A stretch of 64,000 bases of DNA from an uncultured Kiritimatiellota bacterium. Lineage in GTDB: Bacteria > Verrucomicrobiota > Kiritimatiellia > RFP12 > DVOR01. Of this stretch, positions 46,697 through 55,936 are shown one piece after another. The DNA lies in assembly GCA_944391085.1 (NCBI GenBank), contig CALXSE010000004.1:1-64000 (forward strand). Reading direction: 5' to 3'. A model generated the notes under the pieces. The model worked only from the letters and a program-made list of their open reading frames with translations. It ran no database searches and was not told where the DNA came from. A program made the translations under genes and the position numbers. Numbering within the stretch: position 1 is the stretch's first letter; each line of letters starts with the position of its first letter.

Positions 46697-48803
46697 GGGC
46701 GTCGCCGTCGAGGCGCTCCCAGGTCAGGAGGGGGCCGGGTTTGGCGTCGGCGAGGCGGAGGCGGATCTCGCCGCGCGCCCGCAGCTCGCCGAAGGCCACC
46801 CGCCCGCCCCGGCAGGCGACGACCGCGCCGGCCTCGAGGGTGGCGCGGGAGAGGGTGAGCGTGCCGCGCCCGTCCTCGCCGCCTTCCAGGACGCCGCCGG
46901 GCTCCACGCGCAGGCGGGCCTCCTGGGCGAACGTGGCGCTCCCCGTGCCGGCGAGGGTGGCGCCGCCGGCCAGACGCCAGTCGTGGCAGGTTTTGTTGGC
47001 GCACCAGTTGGCCTTGAGGTCCTGGGCGATGGCGGCGCGGATGACGGTGCGCCCCGAGAGGAAGTTGAGGGCGCAGAGGGGGCCGAAGAGTTCGTGCGCG
47101 AGGATGACGGCGCCCTCGTTCCGGGAGATTTCCAGGAACGAGGTCTTCCAATAGTCATACATCAGGCTGCGGCCGGAGACGGTGAGGGTGGCGCCGGCCG
47201 CCGCGGAGAGGCGGAGCCCCTGCCAGAGGTAGCCGATCCCCGTGAGGCGGCAGTCGCCGCTGACGGCATGGACGCGCGCGCCGCAGGCCACGTAGTGCGC
47301 CTCGAAGGTGGCGTCCTGGCCCAAAAGGATGGCATCGGGCTCCCGGTAGTCGAGGTAGAGGCGGTCGCCTTGGGAGCGGAAGGCGCCGCCGCGGGAGAGG
47401 TCGAGCGCGCGGAACTGCGCGGAGAGGTAGCGGTTGTTGCCCGTCTCCATCGACAGGGTGCAGCCGCGCTCGGTGGAGACGGCGGGGCGGCCCCCGCTGC
47501 GGTTCTCGAAATGCGCGTCCGCGCCGGCGGTGAGCCGCAGACGACCCCGGAAGGCGCGGTCCTGGCCCTGCGGGAAGGTGAGGCGCCCGGGGCCCCGGAG
47601 CGTCAGGGCGGAGTCTTCGTCGGCCTGCGTCGCGCCGAGGCGCCACTGTTGGCGCGAGAGGTCAAAGGTCAGGGCCGCGCCCTTGGCGAGGGTGAACAGC
47701 GGGAGGGTCGTCCCCGGGGCGGGGCCGACCTCGGCGCGCTCCCCGGGGGCGAGGGCAAGCGGCAGGCCTTTGGCCCATCGCCGCGCGGCGCTCCCCCCGG
47801 CAAGGCTCCGCCACGCCCACACGCCACCCCCGCCCATGCCGACCAGGGCCGCGCCGGCCATCGCCAGGAAGGCCCGCCGCCCAAACCACCGGCAGGCCCG
47901 CGGCCAACGGCGGGCGGTGGGCTCGAGGGCGAGGAGGGCGCGGAAGCGGACGCGCCAGTGCTCGGGCAGGTCGTTCGCGATGAGGAGGCGGGTGGCCGGG
48001 GTGTTGGCGTAGGGGACGCCGGCGTAGAGCAGGAAGAAGGCGTTCCCGAGCGCGTAGAGGTCGGAGGCCGGCGTGGGCACGCCGCCGTGGAAGAGCTCGG
48101 GCGCCAGGTATTCAGGGGTGCCGCGGATGGCGTGGCGCAGCACGGACGAGGTGGTGGGCTCATAGCCCAGCGGCCGCGGCGCGCCCTCCTGGATGCGCGC
48201 CAGGCCGAAGTCCGCGAGCGTGACGTGCCCCCCGGCGGAGAGCAGAATGTTCGCAGGCTTGATGTCGCCATGGACGATGCCGTGCGCGTGGAGCCAGCGG
48301 AGCGCCTGGGAGGTCTCGTCCCAGAGGCGCTCCAGCAGCGCCGGGGGAAGGCCGCGCGGGGTGGAGACCAGATCCGCCGCCGTCAGGGAGACGCGCTCGC
48401 CGCCGGGCGGGGGCTCGCGCGCGTCCAACAACGCCGCGGGGTCGCGCAGGACGGCCTCGCGCGTCTCGGGGGAAACGCCCACCAGCGCCATGAGCGCGAA
48501 GGGAAGGTCGCGCCCGCCGACGGCGAGCTCGCCCGATTGGAGCACGCGGGCGACGTGGGGGTGGGAGACGGCGCGGAGGGCCTGGGCCATGTCGCGGAAG
48601 CGCCGGCGCAGGAAGCGCGCGTCGTGCCCGTCGGCCACGAAGAGCTTAAGCGCCAGGCGCCGGTTGGCGCCGGGGTCGTCCACGGCGTAGACCTCGCCCA
48701 TGCCGCCGCGCCCGAGGCGCGCCGCGACGCGCCACGGGCCCACCGTTTCGCCGGGCGCCAAGGCCCAGGGCCGTTCGGCCTCCTGCTTCTCTTCTTCTCC
48801 CAT
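46623..48803 (-). CDS. Transmembrane Ser/Thr protein kinase with beta-rich ectodomain
   Basis: A 726-residue PknB-like kinase. The glycine loop is LGRGGMGEVY, the ATP-binding Lys is in LALKLF, the catalytic loop is HGDIKPANILL (near 177), and DFG (near 196) and APE are present. A membrane helix lies at about 308-330. The remaining 395 residues are Gly/Ala/Leu-rich repeats like a beta-helix, facing the periplasm and resembling the large secreted protein in texture. The ATG at 48803 lacks a ribosome binding site but lies eight bases after an extended -10. The downstream sigma factor is the obvious target. Confidence 0.85.
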   Translation of the reverse strand: MGEEEKQEAERPWALAPGETVGPWRVAARLGRGGMGEVYAVDDPGANRRLALKLFVADGHDARFLRRRFRDMAQALRAVSHPHVARVLQSGELAVGGRDLPFALMALVGVSPETREAVLRDPAALLDAREPPPGGERVSLTAADLVSTPRGLPPALLERLWDETSQALRWLHAHGIVHGDIKPANILLSAGGHVTLADFGLARIQEGAPRPLGYEPTTSSVLRHAIRGTPEYLAPELFHGGVPTPASDLYALGNAFFLLYAGVPYANTPATRLLIANDLPEHWRVRFRALLALEPTARRWPRACRWFGRRAFLAMAGAALVGMGGGGVWAWRSLAGGSAARRWAKGLPLALAPGERAEVGPAPGTTLPLFTLAKGAALTFDLSRQQWRLGATQADEDSALTLRGPGRLTFPQGQDRAFRGRLRLTAGADAHFENRSGGRPAVSTERGCTLSMETGNNRYLSAQFRALDLSRGGAFRSQGDRLYLDYREPDAILLGQDATFEAHYVACGARVHAVSGDCRLTGIGYLWQGLRLSAAAGATLTVSGRSLMYDYWKTSFLEISRNEGAVILAHELFGPLCALNFLSGRTVIRAAIAQDLKANWCANKTCHDWRLAGGATLAGTGSATFAQEARLRVEPGGVLEGGEDGRGTLTLSRATLEAGAVVACRGGRVAFGELRARGEIRLRLADAKPGPLLTWERLDGDAPDFRAEGLPPGRALRREPNALLLT

Positions 48804-48811
48804 GTTCGGGT

Positions 48812-48820
48812 AGTATAGCA
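48812..48820 (-). promoter_or_regulatory. Extended -10 of the kinase-sigma operon
   Basis: TGC followed by TATACT, ending eight bases before the kinase ATG. Transcription would start about two bases before the ATG, so translation is probably leaderless. Confidence 0.55.
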
Positions 48821-48909
48821 AATCGAACGAGGCCATGGTATCGGCGCCCGGCGGCGGCCCGCGCCGCCTTGCGTCCCGTGGGCCGCGCGGGTGGGGCGCA
48901 GGGGATACG

Positions 48910-48936
48910 AAAAAAGGCCCCGGCGGGGCCGGGGCC
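48910..48936 (-). terminator. Terminator after rpsG
   Basis: GGCCCCGG and CCGGGGCC form an 8-bp stem with a 5-base loop and are followed by six T on the minus strand. Confidence 0.85.
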
Positions 48937-48958
48937 TTTGACGCGCCTGGCGGGCGGC

Positions 48959-49426
48959 TCAGAAGGCGTAGTGGGCGAAGGCCTTGTTGGCCTGGGCCAT
49001 CTTGTGGGTGTCGTCGCGCTTCTTGAGGACGTTGCCGGTGTTGTTGTAGGCGTCGATGAGCTCAAGGGCGACGGCGCGCGGCATGGGGACGCCGCGGCGG
49101 GCGGAGGCGTACTGCGCCATCCAGCGGAGGGCGAGGGCGAGCTGGCGGCCGGGGCGGATCTCGACGGGCACCGGGTAGGTGGCGCCGCCGACGCGGCGGC
49201 TCTTGACCTCGACTTTGGGCTTCATGTTGTTGATGGCCGCGTCCATGACCTCGAGGGGATCCTTGCCGGTCTCCTTGGCGAGCTCCTCGATGGCGCCGTA
49301 GACGATGCGCTCGGCGGTGGTCTTCTTGCCGGACTTCATGAGGGTGCGCACGACCTTGGCGACGAGCTCGCTGTTGAAGCGGGGGTCGGTCTGGTGGACG
49401 CGCTTGATGGCTTGACGACGTCTCAT
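48959..49426 (-). CDS. rpsG: 30S ribosomal protein S7
   Basis: A 155-residue head assembly protein. The start MRRRQAIKRVHQTDPRFNSE and the MKSGKKTTAERIVYGA segment are typical. It follows rpsL by 13 bases and ends at a terminator, without fusA or tuf. Confidence 0.96.
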   Translation of the reverse strand: MRRRQAIKRVHQTDPRFNSELVAKVVRTLMKSGKKTTAERIVYGAIEELAKETGKDPLEVMDAAINNMKPKVEVKSRRVGGATYPVPVEIRPGRQLALALRWMAQYASARRGVPMPRAVALELIDAYNNTGNVLKKRDDTHKMAQANKAFAHYAF

Positions 49427-49439
49427 TTATCGCGCCTCC

Positions 49440-49832
49440 TTATTTCTTCTTGGCCTGGGCGGCGGCGTCCTTCTTGACGCCGTACTTGGAGCGGGAGCGG
49501 CCGCGACCGTTGACGCCGAGGCTGTCGAGCGCGCCGCGGATGATGTGGTAGCGCACGCCGGGAAGGTCGGCGACGCGGCCGCCGCGGACGAGGACGACGC
49601 TGTGCTCCTGGAGGTTGTGGCCTTCGCCGGGGATGTAGGCGGTGACCTCGTAGCCGGAGGTGAGGCGCACGCGGGCGACCTTACGCAGAGCGGAGTTCGG
49701 CTTCTTCGGGGTCTGGGTCTTGACGACGGTGCAGACGCCGCGGCGCTGGGGGCAGCCCACCAGGGCGGGGGATTTGCTCTTTTTGCGCTGGGGGCTGCGC
49801 CCTTTGCGCACGAGCTGGTTGATCGTAGGCAT
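49440..49832 (-). CDS. rpsL: 30S ribosomal protein S12
   Basis: A 130-residue decoding-centre protein: [32 protein letters not shown] and the [20 protein letters not shown] loop. Lys in TPKKPNS and in related positions match the streptomycin-sensitive form. ATG 49832 is chosen by homology; a strong promoter lies upstream. Confidence 0.97.
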   Translation of the reverse strand: MPTINQLVRKGRSPQRKKSKSPALVGCPQRRGVCTVVKTQTPKKPNSALRKVARVRLTSGYEVTAYIPGEGHNLQEHSVVLVRGGRVADLPGVRYHIIRGALDSLGVNGRGRSRSKYGVKKDAAAQAKKK

Positions 49833-49980
49833 TCGGTTGTCCTTCGATGGATCGTTCAAGTCGGTGCCGGGCGGGGCCGGCGGTTGTCGCTCTGGCCGAA
49901 GCGTATGGGACGGGGCTCTCGTCCTCCGGGCCCGGGGCCTCGCTACCTGCCCTGGGGCTTCGCGCCAAAAAATCTCATGT

Positions 49981-50009
49981 AAGATAGCACAAGGGGTTGC
50001 GCGTGTCAA
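49981..50009 (-). promoter_or_regulatory. rpsL-rpsG promoter
   Basis: A perfect TTGACA (50004-50009), a 17-bp spacer ending TGC and TATCTT (49981-49986) on the minus strand. The 5' UTR is about 140 bases and GC-rich. Confidence 0.85.
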
Positions 50010-50047
50010 GGGGCGGCGCGCCCCGGGGGGCCGGGGCGCGGGGCGCC

Positions 50048-50278
50048 TCAGGCCTTGGTGACGCGGCCGGCCTTGATGCAGGCGGCGCAGACGGTCATGT
50101 GGCAGGTGGTGCCGTTGGCGGTGCGCACGTGCACGTTCTTGAGGTTGGGGGTGAAGCGGCGCTTGGAGATGCCGGTGGTGTGCAGGCCGATGCCGCCCTT
50201 GGCCTTCTCGAGGCCGTGGCGGACGATCCGGCTGCCGACGATGGGCTTCTTGCCGCAGATTTCGCAGATTCGGGACAT
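50048..50278 (-). CDS. rpmB: 50S ribosomal protein L28
   Basis: A 76-residue protein starting [15 protein letters not shown], with a second cysteine pair (CAAC) near the end, the zinc-binding form. Last gene after rplU-rpmA-obgE. Confidence 0.94.
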   Translation of the reverse strand: MSRICEICGKKPIVGSRIVRHGLEKAKGGIGLHTTGISKRRFTPNLKNVHVRTANGTTCHMTVCAACIKAGRVTKA

Positions 50279-50308
50279 TTCGATGACTCCTTGGTGTTAG
50301 ATGGGGTT

Positions 50309-51415
50309 TCAGGGTTTCAGGAAGGTGGCCATGCGGAGGCGTTCGGGGGTGACCTCGGTGTGGTCGACGGGGCCCCGGGGGGCGTCCGCGGGGGCCTGGG
50401 GGGCACCCTGGGGGGTGGGCCGGAGGGCGTCGCGGAGGGCCTGGCGGACGGCGTCGAGGCCGGGCTTGCCCTCGGCCGCGAGGGAGAGGCGCAGGGGCTC
50501 GAAGCCGAGGGCCTTGGCGGCCTCCGGGTAGCGGGCCTGGGCCGCGGGCTCGTCCATCTTGTTGGCGATGACGAGGGCGGGGCGGGCGGCGAGCTGGGGG
50601 TCGTAGCTTTCGACCTCAGCGCGGAGGATGCGGTAGGCGTCCTCGGCGGGGTTTTCCTCGTCGGCCATGTCCAGGACGTAGACGAGCATCCGGGAGCGGG
50701 AGATGTGCCGGAGGAAGGTGAGGCCCAGCCCGACGCCGCCGGAGGCGCCCTCGATGATGCCGGGGATGTCGGCCACGCGCAGCGTCGCGTAGTCCCCGTA
50801 GACCACGGTGCCCACGATGGGGTGGAGGGTGGTGAAGGGGTAGTTGGCGATCTTGGGCCTGGCCGCGCTCAGCGCCGCGAGGAGGGAGCTCTTGCCGGCG
50901 TTGGGGAAGCCCACGAGCCCGGCGTCGGCGATGGTCTTGAGCTCGAAGCGGGCCGTGAAGGCCTCGCCCTCGCCGCCGGGGATGAACTTCTCGGGGGCCT
51001 GGTTGGTGGCGCTCTTGAAGTGGACGTTGCCCCAGCCGCCGCGGCCGCCCTTGGCCAGCACGAGCGTCTGCCCGGGCTCGACGACCTCGCCCAGCCAGGC
51101 GCCCGTCTCGGCGTTGTAGACCTCGGTGCCGCAGGGGACGTCGACGACCAGGTCCCTGCCGTTGCGCCCGTGCATCTTCTGCCCGGAGCCGTCCACGCCG
51201 TTCTCGGCGAAGAGGCGGGGCTCGTAGAAGACGCGCAGGAGGCTGTCGGCATGGGTGCTCGCGCGGAGCACGACGTCGCCGCCGCGCCCGCCGTCGCCGC
51301 CGTCGGGGCCGCCCTCGGGCACGTGCGACTCGCGCCGGAAGCTCCCGCTCCCGTCGCCGCCGCGCCCGGCGCGCACCTCGGCCGTGGCCGAATCGACGAA
51401 CACCCTGCTCTTCAT
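50309..51415 (-). CDS. obgE: GTPase ObgE/CgtA
   Basis: A 368-residue ribosome-associated GTPase. The glycine-rich Obg fold (1-160; [24 protein letters not shown]) is followed by the G domain with [15 protein letters not shown] and NKMD. It monitors large-subunit assembly and growth state. The rplU-rpmA-obgE order is classical. Confidence 0.96.
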   Translation of the reverse strand: MKSRVFVDSATAEVRAGRGGDGSGSFRRESHVPEGGPDGGDGGRGGDVVLRASTHADSLLRVFYEPRLFAENGVDGSGQKMHGRNGRDLVVDVPCGTEVYNAETGAWLGEVVEPGQTLVLAKGGRGGWGNVHFKSATNQAPEKFIPGGEGEAFTARFELKTIADAGLVGFPNAGKSSLLAALSAARPKIANYPFTTLHPIVGTVVYGDYATLRVADIPGIIEGASGGVGLGLTFLRHISRSRMLVYVLDMADEENPAEDAYRILRAEVESYDPQLAARPALVIANKMDEPAAQARYPEAAKALGFEPLRLSLAAEGKPGLDAVRQALRDALRPTPQGAPQAPADAPRGPVDHTEVTPERLRMATFLKP

Positions 51416-51436
51416 GGCCTTTCCCGAAACCTGTCT

Positions 51437-51679
51437 TCAGGCCTGTTGGGCCAGGGGCTGGACGGTGACGACCTTGCCGTTCTTCTGGAAGGCGACGGTG
51501 CCTTCGATGAGGGCGAAGAGGGTGAAGTCGCGCCCGCAGCCCACGTTCGCCCCGGGGGCGAACTTCGTGCCGCGCTGGCGGACCAGGATCTCGCCGGCCT
51601 TCACATACTGCCCGGCGTAACGCTTCACGCCGAGGCGCTTCGCGTTGCTGTCGCGTCCGTTACCGGTGCTGCCTGCCAT
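51437..51679 (-). CDS. rpmA: 50S ribosomal protein L27
   Basis: An 80-residue protein whose N-terminal arm reaches the peptidyl transferase centre. [19 protein letters not shown] and [15 protein letters not shown] are diagnostic. No N-terminal cleavage extension of the Firmicute kind is present. Confidence 0.96.
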   Translation of the reverse strand: MAGSTGNGRDSNAKRLGVKRYAGQYVKAGEILVRQRGTKFAPGANVGCGRDFTLFALIEGTVAFQKNGKVVTVQPLAQQA

Positions 51680-51692
51680 GTTCGTTCCTCCT

Positions 51693-52007
51693 TTAGGCGA
51701 TGGACTTGATCTTCAGCACCGTCAGCTCCTGGCGGTGGCCGACCCGGCGCTCGTAGCCTTTGCGGCGGTTCTTGCGGAAGTGGATGAGCTTGTCGCCGCG
51801 CTTGTGCCCAAGCACGGTGGCCACCACCTTGGCGCCGTCAACCGTCGGCATCCCGATCTTCAGCTCGTCGCCGGTGTTCAGCGCCAGAACGCCCGTCAGC
51901 TCGATGTCCGCGCCGGGCTCGCCGGCCATCCGGTTCACCTCGATCACGCTGCCGACGGTCACGCGGCACTGCACGCCGCCTGCCTCAACCACTGCGTATG
52001 CTTCCAT
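51693..52007 (-). CDS. rplU: 50S ribosomal protein L21
   Basis: A 104-residue protein with the motif [17 protein letters not shown], typical of L21. ATG 52007 is preferred over the ATG two codons upstream because of AAAGGA spacing. First gene of the unit. Confidence 0.95.
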   Translation of the reverse strand: MEAYAVVEAGGVQCRVTVGSVIEVNRMAGEPGADIELTGVLALNTGDELKIGMPTVDGAKVVATVLGHKRGDKLIHFRKNRRKGYERRVGHRQELTVLKIKSIA

Positions 52008-52071
52008 AATCATCCTTTGGATAGGTTCAGAAATCCGTCTTCGGCGCCCCGGTGGCGCCAAAAGTCCGCAT

Positions 52072-52101
52072 AAGATACACCAAACGGCGGGGAGAAGTCA
52101 A
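52072..52101 (-). promoter_or_regulatory. rplU-rpmA-obgE-rpmB promoter
   Basis: TTGACT (52096-52101), an 18-bp spacer and TATCTT (52072-52077) on the minus strand. Confidence 0.8.
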
Positions 52102-52234
52102 CACTTTTTCGCGGGCGGCCCCGCCTCGGAAGGCGTATCCCAAGCGTTTTCAGAAGGAAACGCCTTGCGCGGAAGGGCCTGGCGGAACGCATAAGTCCTG
52201 AAAAAGGCGGCGGCCGTCCGGGGCCGGGCCGCGC

Positions 52235-53590
52235 TCACTCGGCTTCCGCGACGGTGGCGGCGAGGGTCCCCTTGGCGAGGGTGAGGGTGAGGCGGTCGCC
52301 GGGGCGGGCCTGCGCGGGGTCGGTGAGGACGCGGCCTGCGGCGTCGGCGGCGAGAGCGTAGCCGCGGCGGAGGACGGCGAAGGGGTCGAGGGCGCCGAGC
52401 TTGGCCGCGCGCGCGGCGAGGGCGGCGGCGCGGCGGTCGAGCGCCTGCGTGAGCGCGAAGCCGAGGCGTTGGGCGCGGTCGGCCAGGCGGCGCTGGGCGC
52501 GCGGGAAGGCCGCGGCGCCGGCGCGCTCGAGGGCCAGCTCGCGGGCGGAGAGGCGGCGCTGGGCGGCGCCAAGGGCGCCCTCGAGGGAACGGGAAAGGCG
52601 CGCTTCCTGGGCGTCAAGGCGCTGGGCGCGGTTCTCGAGGTAATGCAGCGGGTCGCGGAAAAGGGCGGAGGAGGCGTGGCGGCGGAGGTCGGCGCGGGCG
52701 GCGGCCCAGGCGACGCGCAGGGCCTTGAGAAGGCGTTCCCTGGCGTCGGCGAGGGCGCGCTCGAAATCCTCCTTGCGGCCGCAGATGAGCTCGGCGGCGG
52801 CCGAGGGCGTGGGGGCGCGCAGGTCGGCCACGAAGTCCGTGATGGCGACGTCCGGCTCATGGCCGACGGCGGAGATGACGGGGATCCCGGAGGCGGCGAC
52901 GGCGCGGGCGACGACCTCCTCGTTGAAGGGCCAGAGGTCTTCGAGGGAGCCCCCGCCGCGGCCGACGATCATGGCGTCGAGCGGCTCCGGGGAGCCGGGG
53001 CCGAAGGCGCGGTTGAGCAGGGCGACGGCGGCGGCGATCTCGGCGGCGGCCTCGGGGCCCTGGACGCGGCAAGGGGCGATCAGGATGTGGAGGTTGGGGT
53101 AGCGGCGGCCGAGGACGTTGAGGATGTCGCGGATGGCCGCGCCGGTGGGGGCGGTGACGACGCCGACGCGGCGCGGGAGGCGCGGGAGGGGGCGCTTGCG
53201 GGCGGGGTCGCAGAGGCCCTCGGCGAAAAGCTTGCGCTTGAGTGCCTCGAAGCGTTGGAGCAGGTCGCCCGGGCCCTCGGCGAGCTCGAGGCGCTCGGCG
53301 TTGAGCTGGTAGGAGCCGTGGGGGGCGTAGAGCGAGATCCTGCCGGTGACGCGCACCTTGCCGCCGTTGGCGAAGGGCGGGACGGCCCCCTGGGCCTTCT
53401 GGCGGAAGGCGAAGAAGGTGACGTTCAGGCGCGCGGCGGCGTCGCCGAGCGTGAAGTAGAGGTGGCCCGAGGCGTTGGGCGGGCGGAGGTTGGAGACCTC
53501 GCCCTCGACGGTCATGCGCGGCAGGTCGTCGAGCCTGTCCTTGATGATGGCGGTGGCGCCGCTGACGGAGAGGATGGCGGAAGGCGGCAT
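52235..53590 (-). CDS. xseA: Exodeoxyribonuclease VII large subunit
   Basis: A 451-residue nuclease subunit. The N-terminal OB fold (VEGEVSNLRPPNASGHLYFT) is followed by the catalytic domain (VGVVTAPTGAAIRDILNVL, GRGGGSLEDLWPFNEE, SAVGHEPDVAITDFVAD) and a long coiled coil. The small subunit xseB is not seen next to it. The gene starts two bases after the mrdA stop. Confidence 0.95.
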   Translation of the reverse strand: MPPSAILSVSGATAIIKDRLDDLPRMTVEGEVSNLRPPNASGHLYFTLGDAAARLNVTFFAFRQKAQGAVPPFANGGKVRVTGRISLYAPHGSYQLNAERLELAEGPGDLLQRFEALKRKLFAEGLCDPARKRPLPRLPRRVGVVTAPTGAAIRDILNVLGRRYPNLHILIAPCRVQGPEAAAEIAAAVALLNRAFGPGSPEPLDAMIVGRGGGSLEDLWPFNEEVVARAVAASGIPVISAVGHEPDVAITDFVADLRAPTPSAAAELICGRKEDFERALADARERLLKALRVAWAAARADLRRHASSALFRDPLHYLENRAQRLDAQEARLSRSLEGALGAAQRRLSARELALERAGAAAFPRAQRRLADRAQRLGFALTQALDRRAAALAARAAKLGALDPFAVLRRGYALAADAAGRVLTDPAQARPGDRLTLTLAKGTLAATVAEAE

Positions 53591-53592
53591 GG

Positions 53593-55407
53593 TCAATCCT
53601 GAAGGCTTTCGGCGTCCGGGGCCACGAGGCTGGGCCGGGCGCGCAGGCGCTTGGCCAGGACGCGCTGGACGACGGGCCCCGCGTCGCGCCCGCCGCCCAC
53701 CCCGTCGTCCAACATCGCGCAGACGACGATGGTGGGGGCCTCCACGGGGGCGAAGGCGACGGCCCAGACATGCTTGCGGCGCGCGCCGCCGGCGATATAC
53801 TCGGCGGTGCCCGTCTTGCCGGCCACGCGCACGCCCTCCACCTGCATCGTCTGCCCGGTGCCGGCGCGCACGGCCATCTCCATGCCCTCGACCACCGTGG
53901 CGACGGCCTCTGGCGTCCACGGCAGGCGCCGCTGCAGATCCCCGCCCGCCTGGCCGAAGGAGACAAGCCGCGGCCTGTACAGCGCGCCGCCGACGGCCAG
54001 CGCGGCCACGCCGTGGGCCACCTGTAGCGGCGTGGCGGTGAGGAACCCCTGCCCGATGGAGCATTGGACGGTGTCGGCGAGCGCCCAGCCGCGCCCGAAG
54101 CGGCGGCGCTTCCACTCGGGCGTGGGCAGGAGGCCGTCGGCCTCGCCGGGCAGGTCGATCCCCGTCTGGGAGCCGAAGCCGGCCTGCTCGGCGGTGGCGG
54201 CGATGGCCTCCATGCCCACGACGTCGCCCACGTGGCAGAAATAGGGGTTGCACGAGCGCATCAGCGCCTGGCGCAGATCCAGCTCGCCGTGCCCGTAACG
54301 CGCGGCGCAGCGGAGGCGCTGGCGGTGCTCGGAATAGACCCCGGTGCAGAGGTAGAGCGTGTCGGGGTCGAAGCCGCGCTCCTGCGCCGCGATGGCCACG
54401 AAGGGCTTGAAGACGGAGCCCGGGGCGTACTGCGCCTGGATGGCGCGGTTCAGCAGGGGCGAGGCGGGGTCCCCCAGGATGGCCTTCCACGCGGCGGCGG
54501 GGATGGCGGGGATGAAGGCGTTGGGGTCGAAGGTCGGCGCGGAGGCCATCGCCAGCACGTCACCGTTGCGCGGGTCGAGGGCGACGACCGCGCCGGCGCG
54601 CCCGCCCAGGGCGTCCTCGGCCTCGCGCTGGAGCGCGGCCTCGAGCGTCAGGGTCAGGTCGCTGCCGGCGCGGGCGCGGGCGCTCACCAGGCGCTCATGG
54701 GTGTAGCCGCGCGAGTCCACGCGCAGGAGCTCCTCGCCGCTCACGCCGGAGAGGAGGCCGTCGTACTGCCGCTCCAACCCCGCGCGGCCGTGGGGGTCGG
54801 GGCGGCGGTAATGCCAGCGGCGGCCCCCGTCGTCGGGCGCGGCGGAGGCGCCGACGTAGCCCAGCAGGTGCGCCGCGAGCGTCCCCTGCGGGTAGACGCG
54901 CCGGGGAAGGGGCAGGATCGCCACGCCGGGGAGCTCGCCGGCCCACTCCGAAAGGTAGGCCAGCGCGCGGAAGTCCACGTCCTCCCACGCCAAAAGCGGC
55001 ATCGGCAGGGCGCTACGCACGTGGCGGGCCACCTCGTCGTGCGAGATTTGGCGGGGCAGGCCGAGGCGCGCGGCGAGCTGGTCGATGAGCGAGTCGATGG
55101 CCAGGATGGTGTTGCCCCACGCGCCGGGCTGCCGCAGCTCCTCGCAGTAGATCGCCACGGCATAGGCCGGGCGGTTGTCCGCCAGCACCGTGCCGTCCCT
55201 GTCCAGAATCCGCCCGCGCAACCCGGGGATCTGCACCCGCCGGAAGCTCTGCAGCGACTGCGCCGCGCCGTACCGCGGGCTGTCCAGGACCTGCACGTGC
55301 CACAGCCGCCACGCGATCAGGCACAGCCCCGCCGCGAACAGCCCCAGCAGCAGCCAGAGCTTCCACGCGCGCACCGAGACGCCCGCCTGCTGCCCCTCAA
55401 CCTGCAT
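53593..55407 (-). CDS. mrdA: Penicillin-binding protein 2 (elongation transpeptidase)
   Basis: A 604-residue class B PBP. One N-terminal membrane helix (about 15-37), a dimerisation domain starting with the RGRILDRDG motif, and the transpeptidase with SVFK (active Ser near 330), SCN and KTGTAEY. It cross-links side-wall peptidoglycan together with the MreBCD complex. It overlaps mreD by 11 bases. No rodA is present in the window. Confidence 0.95.
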   Translation of the reverse strand: MQVEGQQAGVSVRAWKLWLLLGLFAAGLCLIAWRLWHVQVLDSPRYGAAQSLQSFRRVQIPGLRGRILDRDGTVLADNRPAYAVAIYCEELRQPGAWGNTILAIDSLIDQLAARLGLPRQISHDEVARHVRSALPMPLLAWEDVDFRALAYLSEWAGELPGVAILPLPRRVYPQGTLAAHLLGYVGASAAPDDGGRRWHYRRPDPHGRAGLERQYDGLLSGVSGEELLRVDSRGYTHERLVSARARAGSDLTLTLEAALQREAEDALGGRAGAVVALDPRNGDVLAMASAPTFDPNAFIPAIPAAAWKAILGDPASPLLNRAIQAQYAPGSVFKPFVAIAAQERGFDPDTLYLCTGVYSEHRQRLRCAARYGHGELDLRQALMRSCNPYFCHVGDVVGMEAIAATAEQAGFGSQTGIDLPGEADGLLPTPEWKRRRFGRGWALADTVQCSIGQGFLTATPLQVAHGVAALAVGGALYRPRLVSFGQAGGDLQRRLPWTPEAVATVVEGMEMAVRAGTGQTMQVEGVRVAGKTGTAEYIAGGARRKHVWAVAFAPVEAPTIVVCAMLDDGVGGGRDAGPVVQRVLAKRLRARPSLVAPDAESLQD

Positions 55408-55936
55408 CCGCGCGGGCCTCCTCCCTCGGCGGCCTCAGCGCCAGGAAATCACACGCCCGCGCCAGGGCGAAGACCGCGCACCCGCCCAGCGCGCCCGCCG
55501 CCGGCGCCGCGCAGAGGGCGCTCAGCCCGGGCCGCAGCGCCCCGGCGGCCTCCGGCCCCACCCACGGCACGGCGTAAAGCCACAGCCACACGCGCAGGGC
55601 GGGCACGGCCACCATCCCCCCCACCAGACCATGCACCGCGCGCGGGCGCTCGGGCATCGACTCGCGGAAGGCCCGCGCCCCGGCCCACAGCCCCAGCAAC
55701 GGCAGCACGCACGCGCCCGGAGGCACGCCCCACGCCCACTCCAGCAGCGCCCCGCCCCACAGCGCCGCCCACACGCGCAGGCGCGGCCCGGCCGTCAGCA
55801 CCCACCAGGCCACCCACCCCGGCGCGACCGCCAGCTGGAGGGCCGCGGCCGTCGGCAGGAAGGCCCCGCACAGCCCCACCAATGCCGGCAGGAAAAGCGT
55901 CACCCACGCCGCGGCCCAGAAGCGCTCAGCGCCCAT
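55397..55936 (-). CDS. mreD: MreD-like rod-shape membrane protein
   Basis: A 179-residue integral membrane protein with about five helices. MreD sequences diverge strongly, so the call rests on length, hydrophobicity and its position between mreC and mrdA, with overlaps on both sides (11 bases each). Confidence 0.8.
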   Translation of the reverse strand: MGAERFWAAAWVTLFLPALVGLCGAFLPTAAALQLAVAPGWVAWWVLTAGPRLRVWAALWGGALLEWAWGVPPGACVLPLLGLWAGARAFRESMPERPRAVHGLVGGMVAVPALRVWLWLYAVPWVGPEAAGALRPGLSALCAAPAAGALGGCAVFALARACDFLALRPPREEARADAG

